Below are positions 11,050-23,803 of a stretch of DNA of 64,000 nucleotides, one piece after another; positions within the stretch are counted from its first letter, which is position 1, and every line of letters starts with the position of its first letter. The notes beneath the pieces were generated by a model, which saw only the letters and a program-made list of their open reading frames with translations, was not told where the DNA came from and did no database searches. The position numbers and the translations under genes are program-made. The DNA lies in NCBI GenBank assembly GCA_030142905.1, contig JASJOG010000056.1, positions 888,501 to 952,500 of the forward strand. Reading direction: 5' to 3'. This DNA comes from Heliopora coerulea. Its lineage: Eukaryota > Cnidaria > Anthozoa > Scleralcyonacea > Helioporidae.

Positions 11050-12764
11050 TCCGAGCCCCTTTTTATGTGAGTCATAAAGTTCCGAGCTGAAAGGGAAGTT
11101 TTCCAGTTTTATTTAGGCGGAGACGACTGCGGTTTAAGTGGTTTGGCGTAATATTACTGTGAACTATAAAGTTCCACTGATTGTGTCGACAGAACTGCTT
11201 GAACGTGTTGTTCACACTTCTAATCTTTTCACTCATACGATCCTTGTCTGTGCGTGACTAGCAGTGGCGTACCGTGACCATTTTGAGTGAGGGGGGTGTC
11301 CTGTCCTGTCCTCATTTTACCGACGGAAATAAACTCAAATCGCGGAGTCAAAGGGATCATCGACCATTTATTCCCAGTTGGTCAGGATCCGGGAATGGGT
11401 AAAAATGTGACGGCGCACCCAGGATTTTTGTTAGGGGAGGGGCTAGAAATCTAAAATCAGCTTCCACTTCGAGGCTTTGGTAGCATGCTCCCCCATGAAT
11501 ATTTTACATTTCTGAGTCTTTACAAGACCAATTCCAGCTTTAAGGAGACTGTCCAATCTAAGGACCTAGCTAAATCGGTATTTGACAAGGGGGGTCGGGG
11601 GGCATGCTCCCCCAGAAAATTTTGAAATCTTGCACTCTTGAAACACCATTTCTAGCGATCCCAGACGATAATTTCTGTGAAAAATGCTCGGTAAATTAAT
11701 CGTCATTTTTTCCTTATTTTTTTATTTAAAAAATTCTACTGTAATGAAAGACAAAGTATCGTAATTCCTCAAACCGACACATATTCATCGAGAAGAAGTT
11801 CGAGAAATCGGATATTACTAACTTATTAAAAGGCAACCAGTCTAATTTGCGTCCTGTTCATTTTTTCAGTTTCAGCTCTCGGCCCAATCAAATGGCTTAG
11901 TTGCCAACTAAATTTAACTTTTTTCCAACCCAGTAATGTCTAGAATAGTTTCGATTTTCAATAAAGTCAATTTTCGGAACTGTGAATTTTTAAAATCATC
12001 AGAAAACACGAACAGGTTACCCGACGACAGGTTTAAGTTATACGGTTTTCCTAATTTTTGGGTATACCTACGGTCTTTACCGACGCAAGTCGTGCTTTAC
12101 CGACAGACTAGCGTTTTACCGACTAGTTCACCAAAATATGAGGGTATCATACCCACCCACCCACCCCCGCACAGTACACCCCTGGTGACTAGGCTGGAGA
12201 TGGTGACCATCGTATCAGAGGTTAAATTGTCAACTGACCTAGCCAAGTCAACAATTTCTATGGCACATACTCGAGGCGATTCATCAGACTTGAGACTGTT
12301 TGTCCATACATGTATGACGACTTCATCTGGTTTCCTGCGCAGTAAACGTTTTACGTGATCAGCTATATTCCTGGTTGTACATCGTGGGAAAGTAGCCACA
12401 TGTACATTGGAATTTCTTGACATCTTCCAACCTTGTAAATTTTATACAAGGGAATCTCCTCAATTACAACACTTTTGATCGTACCTTCAGAACTTTCGCC
12501 TGATTTTCCTGGCTTTGTCTTCGTTGAATTATCACCATTAATTGAACTGTTCTTGCGTGAATTTGAATTCCCACTAACTCGTGTCCATTGCCTTTGTCCA
12601 TTATCTTCGTCTTTGCAATTGTCCTTCGCAGAGCTATGGTTCTCCATGTGTTGATCAATAGTTAGGATGCCTTGCATGTAATAGAACTCAGAATTTTTTG
12701 CACAGCAACAATTTAGCTTGCATTTTAAAGAGATCGCGGATGTAATCATTGATTTAAATTCCAA
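11050..12764 (-). pseudogene. LINE-A ORF1 with SGNH-esterase-like domain, split by a hAT element
   Basis: The N-terminal part (12764-12430) is low complexity, rich in Ser, Lys and Asn, as in the linker of cnidarian LINE ORF1s. A frameshift follows near 12425. The next frame has FPRCTTRNIADHVKRLLRRK and PDEVVIHVWTNSLKS, the usual HVGTN block III with Gly changed to Trp, then MVTISSLVTR. The reading resumes beyond the hAT insertion at about 11253 with TDKDRMSEKIRSVN and ends in NHLNRSRLRLN, the normal last helix of this esterase. The continuity of protein across the excised 923 bp is strong evidence for both calls. Confidence 0.7.
11262..12184. mobile_element. Non-autonomous hAT-type element with 8-bp target duplication
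   Basis: The 923-bp insert begins CAGTGGCGTACCGTG and ends with CACAGTACACCCCTG, its imperfect reverse complement. It is flanked on both sides by GTGACTAG (11254-11261 and 12185-12192). An 8-bp duplication and a CAGNGGNGTA terminus are hallmarks of hAT transposons. The interior has no transposase. It carries repeated words such as 'gcatgctcccccag' and 'ttttaccgac', also seen at 16.0-16.2 kb. The insert interrupts LINE-A ORF1, so it is younger than the LINE. Confidence 0.85.
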
Positions 12765-15700
12765 CCTATCAAAACTGGTTAACGACGTTAGAAGGGGTCT
12801 GCATCAGTGCGTTAACTTGAAAAATAGAAAGTGAACGATTCATCACATTTGGCAAGTTTTGAATGATGTGAAACGGCAAACATGAAACACAGCTTGAGAT
12901 ACTTTAACGCACCGTAAGAACTAGATGTTTTTCCCAGCATTCGATGAAGTTAAGTTGAGTTATTTATTCAATGATGTATCTAAATGCTAGGGTTATTATA
13001 TACGTTAATTGGAAACTGTAACTTGCGTTGATACAATAAAACATATATAGATATTGGCCAATAGTAAATCAATCAATTGCAAAATTTAGCTGTAAAAGAA
13101 AGGCAACTTTGCACAATCAAACAATAAACCAAAATACAAACAAGCTATCCCCATACTTTTGAATAATAAATGAATTGTACAGAACTGGGCATTTTTAAGT
13201 GTCAAAATTGTGAGATCGGATTTCTCAAACAAATCTACTCACTGGTTTTCTATTCGGTTAAAAAGTAAAACCCCAGGACAAAAACGTCAACGTGTTTCAT
13301 CGGTAATATAGTAAATTCGAATGTGTTGCTCAAACCTTGTTAGCTCTCCTCCCGTTTGGAACTTATAAATACATCTATCATATATACCACCTTTGTAAGT
13401 ACAAAATTGCAGTTTCCACCATCAAACCGGAATTCCCCTTGCAACCAATAGCGATTATGGATCAAAATAAGGAAGTCGATGATTTGTCGAAACCTGAACT
13501 TGTTTTAACAGGAAGATGTTGGAAAAACTGTGCATTCATATGATCCTTGTAAACAAAAATATTATGGATTAAAAAAAGGAAGTTGATGAATTGCCTGAAC
13601 CTGAGCTTGTTTTAACAGGAAGAATTTGTAAAAACCGTGTTCTCATGTGATAATCCTGACTTTTATTAGCAAAGTACCGACTAAACCAACTCACAGTTTG
13701 GTCTCAATTACGACAAGGAAAGTTTAACACTCGGCCTGCAAAAAATGATGTTTCTTGGAGTCATTCTCAAGGTTACCATTTTCCATTGGGTGTTTTTATC
13801 TTGGGCCAGCGCTTCAGTACTGGTAAGCTTTGAAGTGATATAAAACGTGGCTGACTGACAGTTACAATCAAAAAATTTTATCAGTTTGAATTGAATCGAT
13901 AGGTATAGTTGTCGAACATTATTAATAGTAATACTCACTACACTAGTCATTAATGGAATAAGAAACGACAGTTTAGATTTTGGTCTATTTTGCTAAGAAG
14001 AATTAGAAGACCATTAAATGGAACATGATAGGCATGAAGGGGGTGACGGATTCTACTGTTTAAGAACGAAGCACGTTCAATTAGATAGGTATCATCGTTT
14101 ACCAGATGTGAGCCTCAGTTCTCTGGCCACGGTTTTTAAATGTTAATTTGTTTAAAGATTCAGATCTGGCTATTCTGAAAGGAACGAAATAGTTTGACGG
14201 ACTAAAACTCTGGATCTTCTAATACAGAGATGAAATGTCCGTTTATAAAATTAATAAACGTCTTGCAGTTTGTTGTCGTTCGATCATGTCCATGCTGAAC
14301 TGTCTCGGTTATTTTCCAAACGTTAAAGTAGAGATTCATCCTTGTGACTTAATCATCTCCCTTTTTAATATATTTCAGTTAAACTATAAAAGTCCTCAGA
14401 AATCGACCTCATGAAATGAAATTCATACTATCTCGTAAGTCTTGAATGGTGTCGAACCACGTTTAGCATTTGACCTGGTGTCCTCGTTGTGGGTTGTAAC
14501 TACACTTTTAACTAGCAATCGAACTTGATTGGGGTTCAATGCTACGGACTATTGGCCAAAGTATTCGGATTGTTTGACATACAATGTCCATCATTAACTT
14601 ATAACCCTTTCAATATCAATTAATCCCCAAATTAGCTGTTAGAGGGGAAAAAATATATTGGAGAATTTAATAACAAACAAGAACACATGCTTGCAGTGCC
14701 GTATAAATAATATACATCACACTTGTGCCAAATTATAACCGAGAATACATCATTACTTCTCCACTAATATACTGGCCAAAACTCTCCTATTAGGTGTCTA
14801 AAGTAAATGTACACGTTCTTCTCTTCGGTTGCCCGATGAAACCCTTGCAGAGAAGGACAAAACTGGCAGCTTGTTGCTATGACGGTCGAGATTATGAGTC
14901 GAAAATACGGAAGTAGATGCTTTTGTCAAAACATTATCCTATTTTAACCGGAAAATGTTCGAAAAACATGGTAATCTTCTTTTACTGTTGAAAGTACAGA
15001 TAAAACCACTAAATAGTATATATTGTCCTAGGGGATGAAAGATCTCTTCTCATCTGTCGAAACATGACGCTGTTTGGATATTTTGCAAAAGGTTTCTCTT
15101 TTCAAGAAAACCCAGAGTAAACGATGTATTTTTAACCTTGGCCAACTCTTTAATAACAAAAACTATTTGGAGCGCATACCCCGCGCACTGACGCAATTCG
15201 TACCCTGAGCCGTGTGTGATAGACAAATCAATTTCGCTACCCTTACTGCTCATATGCTCATGGGATAAACATGCATAGCATTTAAAGTGTGATATGACAT
15301 GAGATATGCAATATAGATATGTAATAACGACTGATTAGTTCTTACAGTTTGAATTGATCCGATTGTCATCCTGGCGTATGACTGAACTATTAGGAGAAAT
15401 ATGTTTGCCAGCTATTTGCATGCGAATGTTCCAATAGGTCCTAAAGACCCTGGTGAATAAATCGTATACATCAGGATGAACAGCAGTATGCGAGAATCGT
15501 ACCGTATAGATCATCCCTAAGACTTAAATACATAAATGTTACAGTAAGGGACAATTCATTTTAGGTTTTGCGACACTAAAAACTGACCGGAGGTGTTTTG
15601 TTTAATCAACCCCTTGGCTGAGTCTGTAAAAAAAAAGCTAGAAAAGAACCTGTAAAGAAGAATTGTTTGGGTTTGGCTGTACGAACTGCCCAAATTCTAG

Positions 15701-16302
15701 TTGGGCGTATATTAACTGAATGTGACAGGCAAGAAAACTAACAGTACGTATTAAAAATCAGAACATAAGGAAGAGTCAATAGCCTAAACCGAGGGAAGTT
15801 AGCTGTTTAGAGACCGTGGCGCTGTTTGTCAAGATCAACGTTGATCTCATTAAAGTTGGGCTGATTGTAATGGACTGACCGTGACTATTGTCAGTTTTAG
15901 TGTTGATGCACTGATTCTGGGCACAAACTACCTCTTTCAAAGGATGTTTTGACCTTTTTTTATAGGGTAGAACGTTCAAGCGGTAAGTGTACTATTAGCC
16001 ACAGTCTGCATGGGAGGTTGTGAGGGGGGCAACGCCTTCACTTTCTCCCAAATTGGTTGGTAAAACAGAGCTAGTTGGTAAAACCTTGACTTGTAGATAA
16101 AATGTTCAGTAAACTAATCCTGTTTGTCGGTAAAACAGACAAGGTTCGCCAGTAAAAGAGTATTGGTTTGTTGGTCGGAGAGGCTAGAGCTACTATATTT
16201 ATCACTTAAGACAGTCTCAGTACGCCACCACAAATTTGTAAACAACTTGTCGACAAAGATATTTCGTGAAAGAAACGTTTCTAAACCAGTCTTTTTAAAC
16301 AG
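12765..16302. other. Non-coding stretch with a thrice-repeated motif and a hAT fragment
   Basis: No gene is recognised. Two adjoining copies of a segment of about 110 bp lie at 13455-13660; each translates to a peptide like MDQNKEVDDLSKPELVLTGR followed by a stop, the second with a stop at codon 3. A more diverged copy is at 14895-14995. At about 16010-16185 the words 'ttggtaaaac' and 'aggggggcaacgcc' match the interior style of the hAT-type element at 11262-12184. Any 5' exon of the fibrinogen-like gene that follows could be hidden here. Confidence 0.4.
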
Positions 16303-19300
16303 TTTAAGTTCAAGATAAATGTCAAAACCAACAAAGAAGATCTTGGGAAATGTTACACGAATACATTAAGCAAAACTGCAGTTGTAAAGGGCACAGATGG
16401 AAATGAAAGGGTACTAATTTGTGTGAAAAGCAATGGAAAATATATTTGGAAAGCGTTGGACGGTAAGCAATCTTTCATACTAATGATTTTATACGCTAAG
16501 TATGTCAACTTGTATTCTTTAATTCATTCATAAATTCATGAGATAAAAACATAGGAAGTCAATATCAAGACGGAGGTTTGGATATGTGATCTTAATTAGC
16601 GTAAAATTTTAACAATTTCAGCCTGAATTTCTCCAAAAAATGAGGGGTTTGTTTGAGAAGCTAATTAGCTAACTCAAGCTAACTGCAAAACTAGTTTTAC
16701 ACTACTAATTTAAGGACGTGATTTTTGGTAATGATTTTCTTCATGATTTCATGGGATGAAAATTCAAGAAGTTAACTTACCTCAAACGAAAAGGGAAAAG
16801 TAATTTAAACCTCGAGCTAAAAAGAAAGTAAATAACAGCTAATCTTTAATTTTTTAAGGTTCTCCTACATTGGGAGAGTTCTTTAATCCAGCAGAAGATT
16901 GTTCAGATATCGTACGAAAAAATCGTGATCCAAAGAGTGGGTTCTACTGGATCAAAGGATCTGGCCTAAAGAGGTCGACGAAAGTATGTTTTTTAAAAAA
17001 TAGCGGGAGAAATAAAAACTGATTTAATTTGTCACTTGAATATATTAGAAAGCAAACCCCAAAAGTAAATATCTTGGTAACTCAAGACTTCAGTAAAACA
17101 CAAGGCTAAAACAATGACGTTGATATTTCCAATTTACTGCAAAGCCGTTGTCAGACCTAAAGATTTATAAGCAAGCTGGAGCTTTTTATCAATAAGCCTG
17201 AGGAGATGTGATCATCACTACAAAAGGAAGGAGCGTTACGCATTAGATTACAAAGATATATACCTGTGTTATATATGATTTAGGAAGTAGCAATGAGATA
17301 GGATGTTAAGTCCAACCTGGGGCAAATACTATTTGCAAAATGGGTGACCATTCTGTTCATGATATACAAACTAGAGGCGACTCATATATTCCAATACAGA
17401 AAGGACAAAAATACTGTTAAGTATCTCGAAAACTTGCCTTAACTCATATTTTCGAGACAGGAAACTGAAAGTAGAAGCAAGTCATTTTTTTTCTGTAAAA
17501 ATTCACTTCAAATGCAAATCATTAGACTTCTGTGAATGCGTATAATTAATAAATCGTTAGGGTTCGAAAATGTGGCACATTATTGATATTCATTAATAAT
17601 CAGTATTGTTTGACGAGTTTTGGAAGAAATTTTGCAAACACCTTGGTCACTAAAGATTTGGGAAGCACATTATAGTTAAAACGGTTGGCTATAGTTTGGA
17701 GTGAGCTGTAATATTCGAAGCGTGCGATTTCATCTCATGATCAGGCCGTAGCCTATAAAGTTGTATTATAAAAAATGAAATGAATGTTTGTATTAAATCT
17801 TAAATCTACCTTTGCAGGTCTGGTGTGATCTTACTACAGATGGTGGTGGCTTCATGCTGGTTGGTTACAAGGACAGCCCTGTATCATGGACTTTACCATC
17901 CAATCCCAATCTGGTGTCCCCTCAAGGCAAACCACATTGGTCAAGTGAGTTTGGCAACGCCTCAGTGTTGGACTTTAGAATCCAAGTTTCAAAGACAAAT
18001 AATTTTTCGGATACCAAAGCTGATTGGTAAGAACGAGTTTGTCTTTTCAGACATGTCATTGAGTTGAGCACGAGGCCTGAGTTTATTATGAACTGGCTAA
18101 GCTAGTGTGATTTGCACTCACCATGAATGCAGTTGATGCGTTAAACGCGCATTTTATCAGGTTGGATGTACATACGACTTTATTCCGCAATCATCTAAGA
18201 CTAATTCTTCACATATACCTCGGGGTACATCTAAAAGTTTCTCTTTAATTGTTGCATAACAGTCAGGCGTAATGTCACTAGTTGTTATTACATACTTTGT
18301 GTAACAGGCCTTACCCAATATCTCAAGGCTCCACATTTCATTGATAGTTGTAAGGCAGGAATGATTTTTTGACTTTAAATTTCAAGAGCGTTGACCTATA
18401 GCAATTAAGATTGTTATCGATGAAGATCCAAATCACCAGACTAGAGTGTCGAAAGTGCCTGAGGTATTGACTTTTTTTGAGGGAAAAATGTCTTTAAAAT
18501 ATACTAGAATTGTGCTAATTTCGTTGAGATTTGATTTTTGAAAAGTCGCGCGCATATTTTTTCATAGATGATAGTTGTAGTTCAAATAACTTTTCGAGGT
18601 ATGGCATAATGTTAAAAATGTCTAAAATTATGGAGTTTTTAAGTTTGCTGATGACGTTATTGTAAAATCACCATATTACATCACCAAAAGTAATAACTTT
18701 GACGTTATATTCCACACATTCAGTATCTTGTTTGTTATTAACTTACTAATCTCTATCTGAAATAGCTTAGCTGGCAAAATTAACTCTCCTTAACAATTGT
18801 AACATCGTAACGGAATATGTCACAAAATCTCAACGCTCTTTTTACGCAGTGGACGCTCCCTGTAACGCTGTTTTACCGATCAGTTGAAGTCTTGGAGGTC
18901 CAATTTCGCTCTGTTCACTTTTGCAGGCTTTACAGGTTCACCACGCCTCGTCGCTTAACAAAACTTCTCATGAGTAACGAAGGTGGTTGCACGAGCCACT
19001 ATCCTGGCATTGGACACATCGCTTACGTCAAAGATCTCTTTGCTAGTAAAATTGTCACCCGAAATTTTCAATGTTCACGATTTGGACCTTCGTATCCATC
19101 AGAACTTGGCTGGGTAAGGTGAATAAAAGATGTTTAACTATTAACCAGCCAGTAGAATAGTATATTACCCTACCTTTGTTCTTCTGGTATTCAACCATGC
19201 CATATCGTCAAATCAAGCAAAAAGGTGAAATTTTAATTGTGAAATTTTAGATATAACATTGTTAAAAAACTTATCCAACAAGCGAACAAAAAGAGCCCCC

Positions 19301-22133
19301 ATCTCTGCCTCTCCCTGTATTCACCTAAATAGGAGTGCGAGTTCACGAGAGCAGAGTCTCTGCAGAGTCCCACCCACACCGGTCCACCCGCACGTGGGTA
19401 CAGAGCATGGGTACGTTCCTTTTTGCTAAATACCCGCAGTACAGTTCAGTTTCCTCTTATGTGAGACGCTTCTCTCAGTCTTCGATGGAGAAATTGCACA
19501 GTAACCCAATCTAAGTGGATTGACCTAAAACACCTCAAATATAAGTGGTCGATAATCGATTAATCTTCTCAAATTTTCTTCCTCAACATGCAAATATCGG
19601 AGTTATGTATGAATAATTGATCGTGTATGACTTTTTTAGCATTTTTCAACACCATCTGTTTGAATGATTAATAAACTGAATCTAAATTAAAGTTTGTCCA
19701 ACGGTGTAGACCTGACACGATCGAAAAGCCAGGTATTTTAACTCAGATTACATATGTTTTCACGTAATTTTATGTACAGAAACTGATGAACAAATGTCTT
19801 GGAAAGCCATGTAAAGAAGGTTTTGCAATTTTTCCAGGAAGTACCTTTCGATATGACAATTTTGGAGCATTCAGGTAAAGAAATTGAGGTCTATTAAGTA
19901 TGGATGCAGAACTCCTTGAAACCATCTCTGAGCATTATTGTTATTTTGAACAGAAGAGGTAAAATCTACTAAATTCTATAAACTGAATGAAGTCCTATAT
20001 CGGAAAATGTGGGTGAGCGTAGCCAGAAATCAAGGACATGTGATCCCACGTAGCGTTCAGCGGCTTTGTATAGTAAATATTGGAGTTACAATATTATGTT
20101 GCCAGAATGGTTTGAATCGGGCAATCCTGCAACTGTACATTTTAGTTTGTTTGTTAAGATTTATTGAAATTTAAATACTTAAAAATCTTTGATTTTATGC
20201 GCATATTCTCAATCTATTTACTCGGAAAAACTTTCTGAGTCCCCGACGGGAATCGAACCCGTAGCCTTTGATACCCAGTGAGATGCTCTAACCATTGAGC
20301 TATATTGACTCACATGATGAGCAAAGGTTACATTTATGTACTGGTTGGTAATGATGGTAGACATATGTACTGCCAGTCTGCAAGTCTCGATATGTCGCCT
20401 ATCTGTAGTGTTAATCAACGAATAAAAGATGAACACTACAGATAGGTGACATATCAAGACTTGCAGATTGGCAGTACATATGTCTACCATCATTACCAAC
20501 CAGTACATAAATGTAACCTTCGCTCACCATCTGAGTCAATGTAGCTCAATGGTTAGAGCATCTCAACGGCGATCAAAAAGTTACGGGTTCGATTCCCGTC
20601 AGGGACTCGGAAAGTTTTTCTGAGTAAATAGCTTGAGAAGATGCGCATAAAATCACACATCTACCAAGCTACCACAACTACATCATTAAAAATCTTTATT
20701 TGTCTGACAAATTATTTCGAATACGTTTTTCTGGAAAGTTGGTACAGTAATGCGGAAAAGAATACCATCAACATTTGCCGCGAACTATCATCCACTTATT
20801 TCAGTCTCATCGCGAACGAGGAACTAGGCAGTTGCGAGAGGAATACCACGCGAATTAAGGGTCACGCCAACAGGACACCAACGCCAAGTTGACGCTCACG
20901 CCAATTGATTTTTCAGCGTCTCTGAAGATGATTTCCGTGTAGGAAGCAGAAACGTCAGATAAATAAACATTTTCAAGTTTTTAAATTTCAATAAATAGAG
21001 ACGAACAAAATAAAATGTACAAGATTATGTTGTTTACAAGAAAAGTCAAAAATACGTCTTGCCTAAAACGTTATTGTGCCTTCCTCACAAAGATATACAC
21101 AGTCTTTCAATTTAGAAAAAAAGGGCATATAAATTGTCTTCGGGACTAAAAGTTAGGGATGAGGTAGTCCCACTTGTACACTTTATCAGACGAAGTACAG
21201 CGATGTCCGTTACCAAACAGGTCGAAAGCGTCTTAAAATCCGGTTTTTAAGTTTCAGATCATTTGGACATTTTGCTGTCATTCGCTCAAAGAATTTCTCT
21301 CAAGCGCAATCCAAATGTCCTTGATCTCTGGCCATGTGCATGCACGTGTTTACATGCATGTGTGTTAAGATGCATTTTTTATTTATGACAAATATCTAAT
21401 ATTCATTCATATTCTAAAATGAACAGTATGTCTTGCAATCCTAGTAAATGTAAAGAACTTTCGTTTGTTAAAAAGGGCAGAGTAGATGTTTTTGAGCCTA
21501 TTGTTAGTATACCACAATGTAAAGAGTTACAGTTGCTAGGAGTTAATTTTCAGTTCAAGTGTAGATTTGATAAACACGTTAAGCTTAAATTAATCAAAAC
21601 AAAAAAATCCCTGTACATACTTAGAACTCTCGGAAAAGAGGGCTACAACCAGACTGAGATCGACCATCTGTTCTACACGTTAGTAATGCCTAATATATCC
21701 TATGGTCTCTGTGTATAGAGTTGCAGAAGCAGAGCTTACTACAGTAAAGTGTTTCTTAGATTGGTGTTACAAACGTAGATACATTTCTCATTCCATCAAT
21801 GTCCATGAGCCACTTGAAATGCACAACAAAAAAATATACCATAAGATAGCCAGCCTGGATAAGCCATCCATTTTTTAGTATGATCCCTTACGCCAAGACT
21901 ACAAGTTACAATCTCAGAAACACTTGTTCTCTTAAACCTAAAGTAAATACACATAGATTTATGAGCTCTTTTATTAATCGTCTGATTTTTAGATATAACC
22001 TAGTTATCTAGTTCTTAATAACGGTTGTAACTTTTTAGCTTTTTGAATATTGTAATGGTATGGTAACCGTTTGATTAAGCATGTAACATAGGATATGCAT
22101 TTTTTATCTTATGGAATAAAGACCAAATAATAA

Positions 22134-22174
<41 letters not shown>

Positions 22175-23771
22175 CCCATAAGCTACACCAGGCAGTGGCT
22201 CTCATGGCTTCTGATCTTAACTGATTGGGAGTGCTAACATGTACATGTTGTGTCTCGGTGCAATAAATGGGCTCCATCAAATATCCTGTCCAGTACCACA
22301 GATTTGCTTGCCAGTTGTTTGACCTTAACCGGTTGAGCATGTTCCTTTTGGGCTGGCACTTAGTGCATCTCTGATCATGGATGGGAGTAGTGGGGGAGCA
22401 CCACGGCTAGGTGTTAGGAGGAAAGTCTGTGGTTGATATCTTCATACTTGGATACTAGTGTGGATTGATCAAACATAAGCTTCTTTCATCCAGGGACCAT
22501 TTAGTGGGATGGGCCACCCGACCTGGAGATATTCCTAATAGGGCCTCACCTGCAAGGTAATGCGTTGTTTTCTTTTAGTTACACCATATCACGCACATTT
22601 AGCTGTGATGCAGGTGCCTGGTGTACCCTTATCAGACTGGCTGTCATGATGGGCATATTGGGCTTCGAATATTTGTACCCCAGCGTCACTTTGATGGCGT
22701 GTTGCTCCTCTCACTCAATAATAATAATAATAATGATAATTTAGGCACTGGAGTAGGACAAGCACAGCTTCAGCCTACTACGGGAATGTGGACGCTCCCG
22801 TCTACCAGAGTCCGGGGTGGCACCTTTGGCAAGTGCCAGCAACCCCTTAGCCAAGGGTAGATAAGACTCTTTAGCCTTGGATGGCAACTTATCTAGGAGA
22901 AGGAAACTCCGAGATAAAACCAGAAATAGGTAGGCAGGGCATTGACTCGGAGCCAGTGACCTCCATAAAACGACCAGGCTTTGATGAAATGACCTTGGGA
23001 GTGGCGCCCCTGCCTTGCCAGCTGGGTAGACAGGTAGCCGAAAGCCTCAGCTTGCCTTAATTGGCTGGCAGCTGCAAGTACACTACCTTCAGGTGTTGGC
23101 AAACCTGCCCTGTTAGCCCAAGGACTAGAAGAAAGTCTGTACAGCAGGCTGATGCCCCTGACCTTAGTTGGTTGAGGATGAACCAGCCTTAAATGCTGAA
23201 ACAGATCTGTACTAGTCTAAGAATAAAACAATATTCAGACTTAACCTTTGCAGTGGCACGCATAAACTGATCTTAATTGATTGGAAGTGCAACAGGGTAC
23301 TGTTAAGGTCAAACTGGATATACGCATCGGGGAGTACTTTCAGGGACTTTAGAGGGCTGTATATCCCTTACTCCTTCCTGACTGGATAAGTTGGGCAAGT
23401 AAGAGCTGGCCCCGTGGGTGTTTCCTTAAAATCCATTTTAATGGTAAAATTTCCTTTCCCCACAAGTTCTCTGAAATGTGCAATGTCTGTTGCGGCCTTA
23501 CCTGGTGGGATGCTGGGAGCCCGTAGCAGGCTTAGACCCCTTCCACTGTCCTTAGTTGGGTGGTGTGCGAGTTGTAATAATGATAATATTAATAATAATA
23601 ACTTTTTCTTCTTAATCTAATATTAAATCTATAAATATTGATTTGTCATGTAAAAATATACAGATATAAGTACATATATTTATATTTATTTAATATTTAT
23701 TAACATTTCCAAAACTTGTGAATAATTTACGAAAAAACATAGAGGAAAATCATGAAATCATAACCATGTCG

Positions 23772-23803
<32 letters not shown>

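Larger units (their letters stand above)
5975..12764 (-). mobile_element. LINE-A: decayed non-LTR retrotransposon with nested insertions
   Basis: Read on the minus strand, this has ORF1 with an SGNH-esterase-like segment, then an endonuclease, then a reverse transcriptase, ending in a short (AGAC)n tail at 5974-5990. That order and the esterase-type ORF1 are known for CR1/L2-like LINEs of cnidarians (family-level inference). It is interrupted by a hAT-type element at 11262-12184 and by a foldback plus Harbinger pair at 8259-9731 or a little beyond. Frameshifts and stops are scattered through all reading frames, so it is dead. Its age is at least that of three other transposon arrivals. Confidence 0.8.
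20191..20654. repeat. 464-bp near-perfect inverted repeat (hairpin) with tRNA-like arms
   Basis: The left arm from GATTTTATGCGCAT at 20191 is mirrored by the right arm ending ATGCGCATAAAATC at 20654, with an 18-nt loop at about 20413-20430. The arms are roughly 220 bp with few mismatches. Each arm contains a tRNA-like unit in opposite orientation. It lies inside the fifth intron of the fibrinogen-related gene, so transcription of that gene would produce a long RNA hairpin (inference). No target duplication was seen. Confidence 0.8.

Noticed and set aside
20237..20608. Two functional tRNA genes
   Set aside because: The T arm and D arm are good, but no anticodon stem forms and the two copies differ most at the would-be anticodon.
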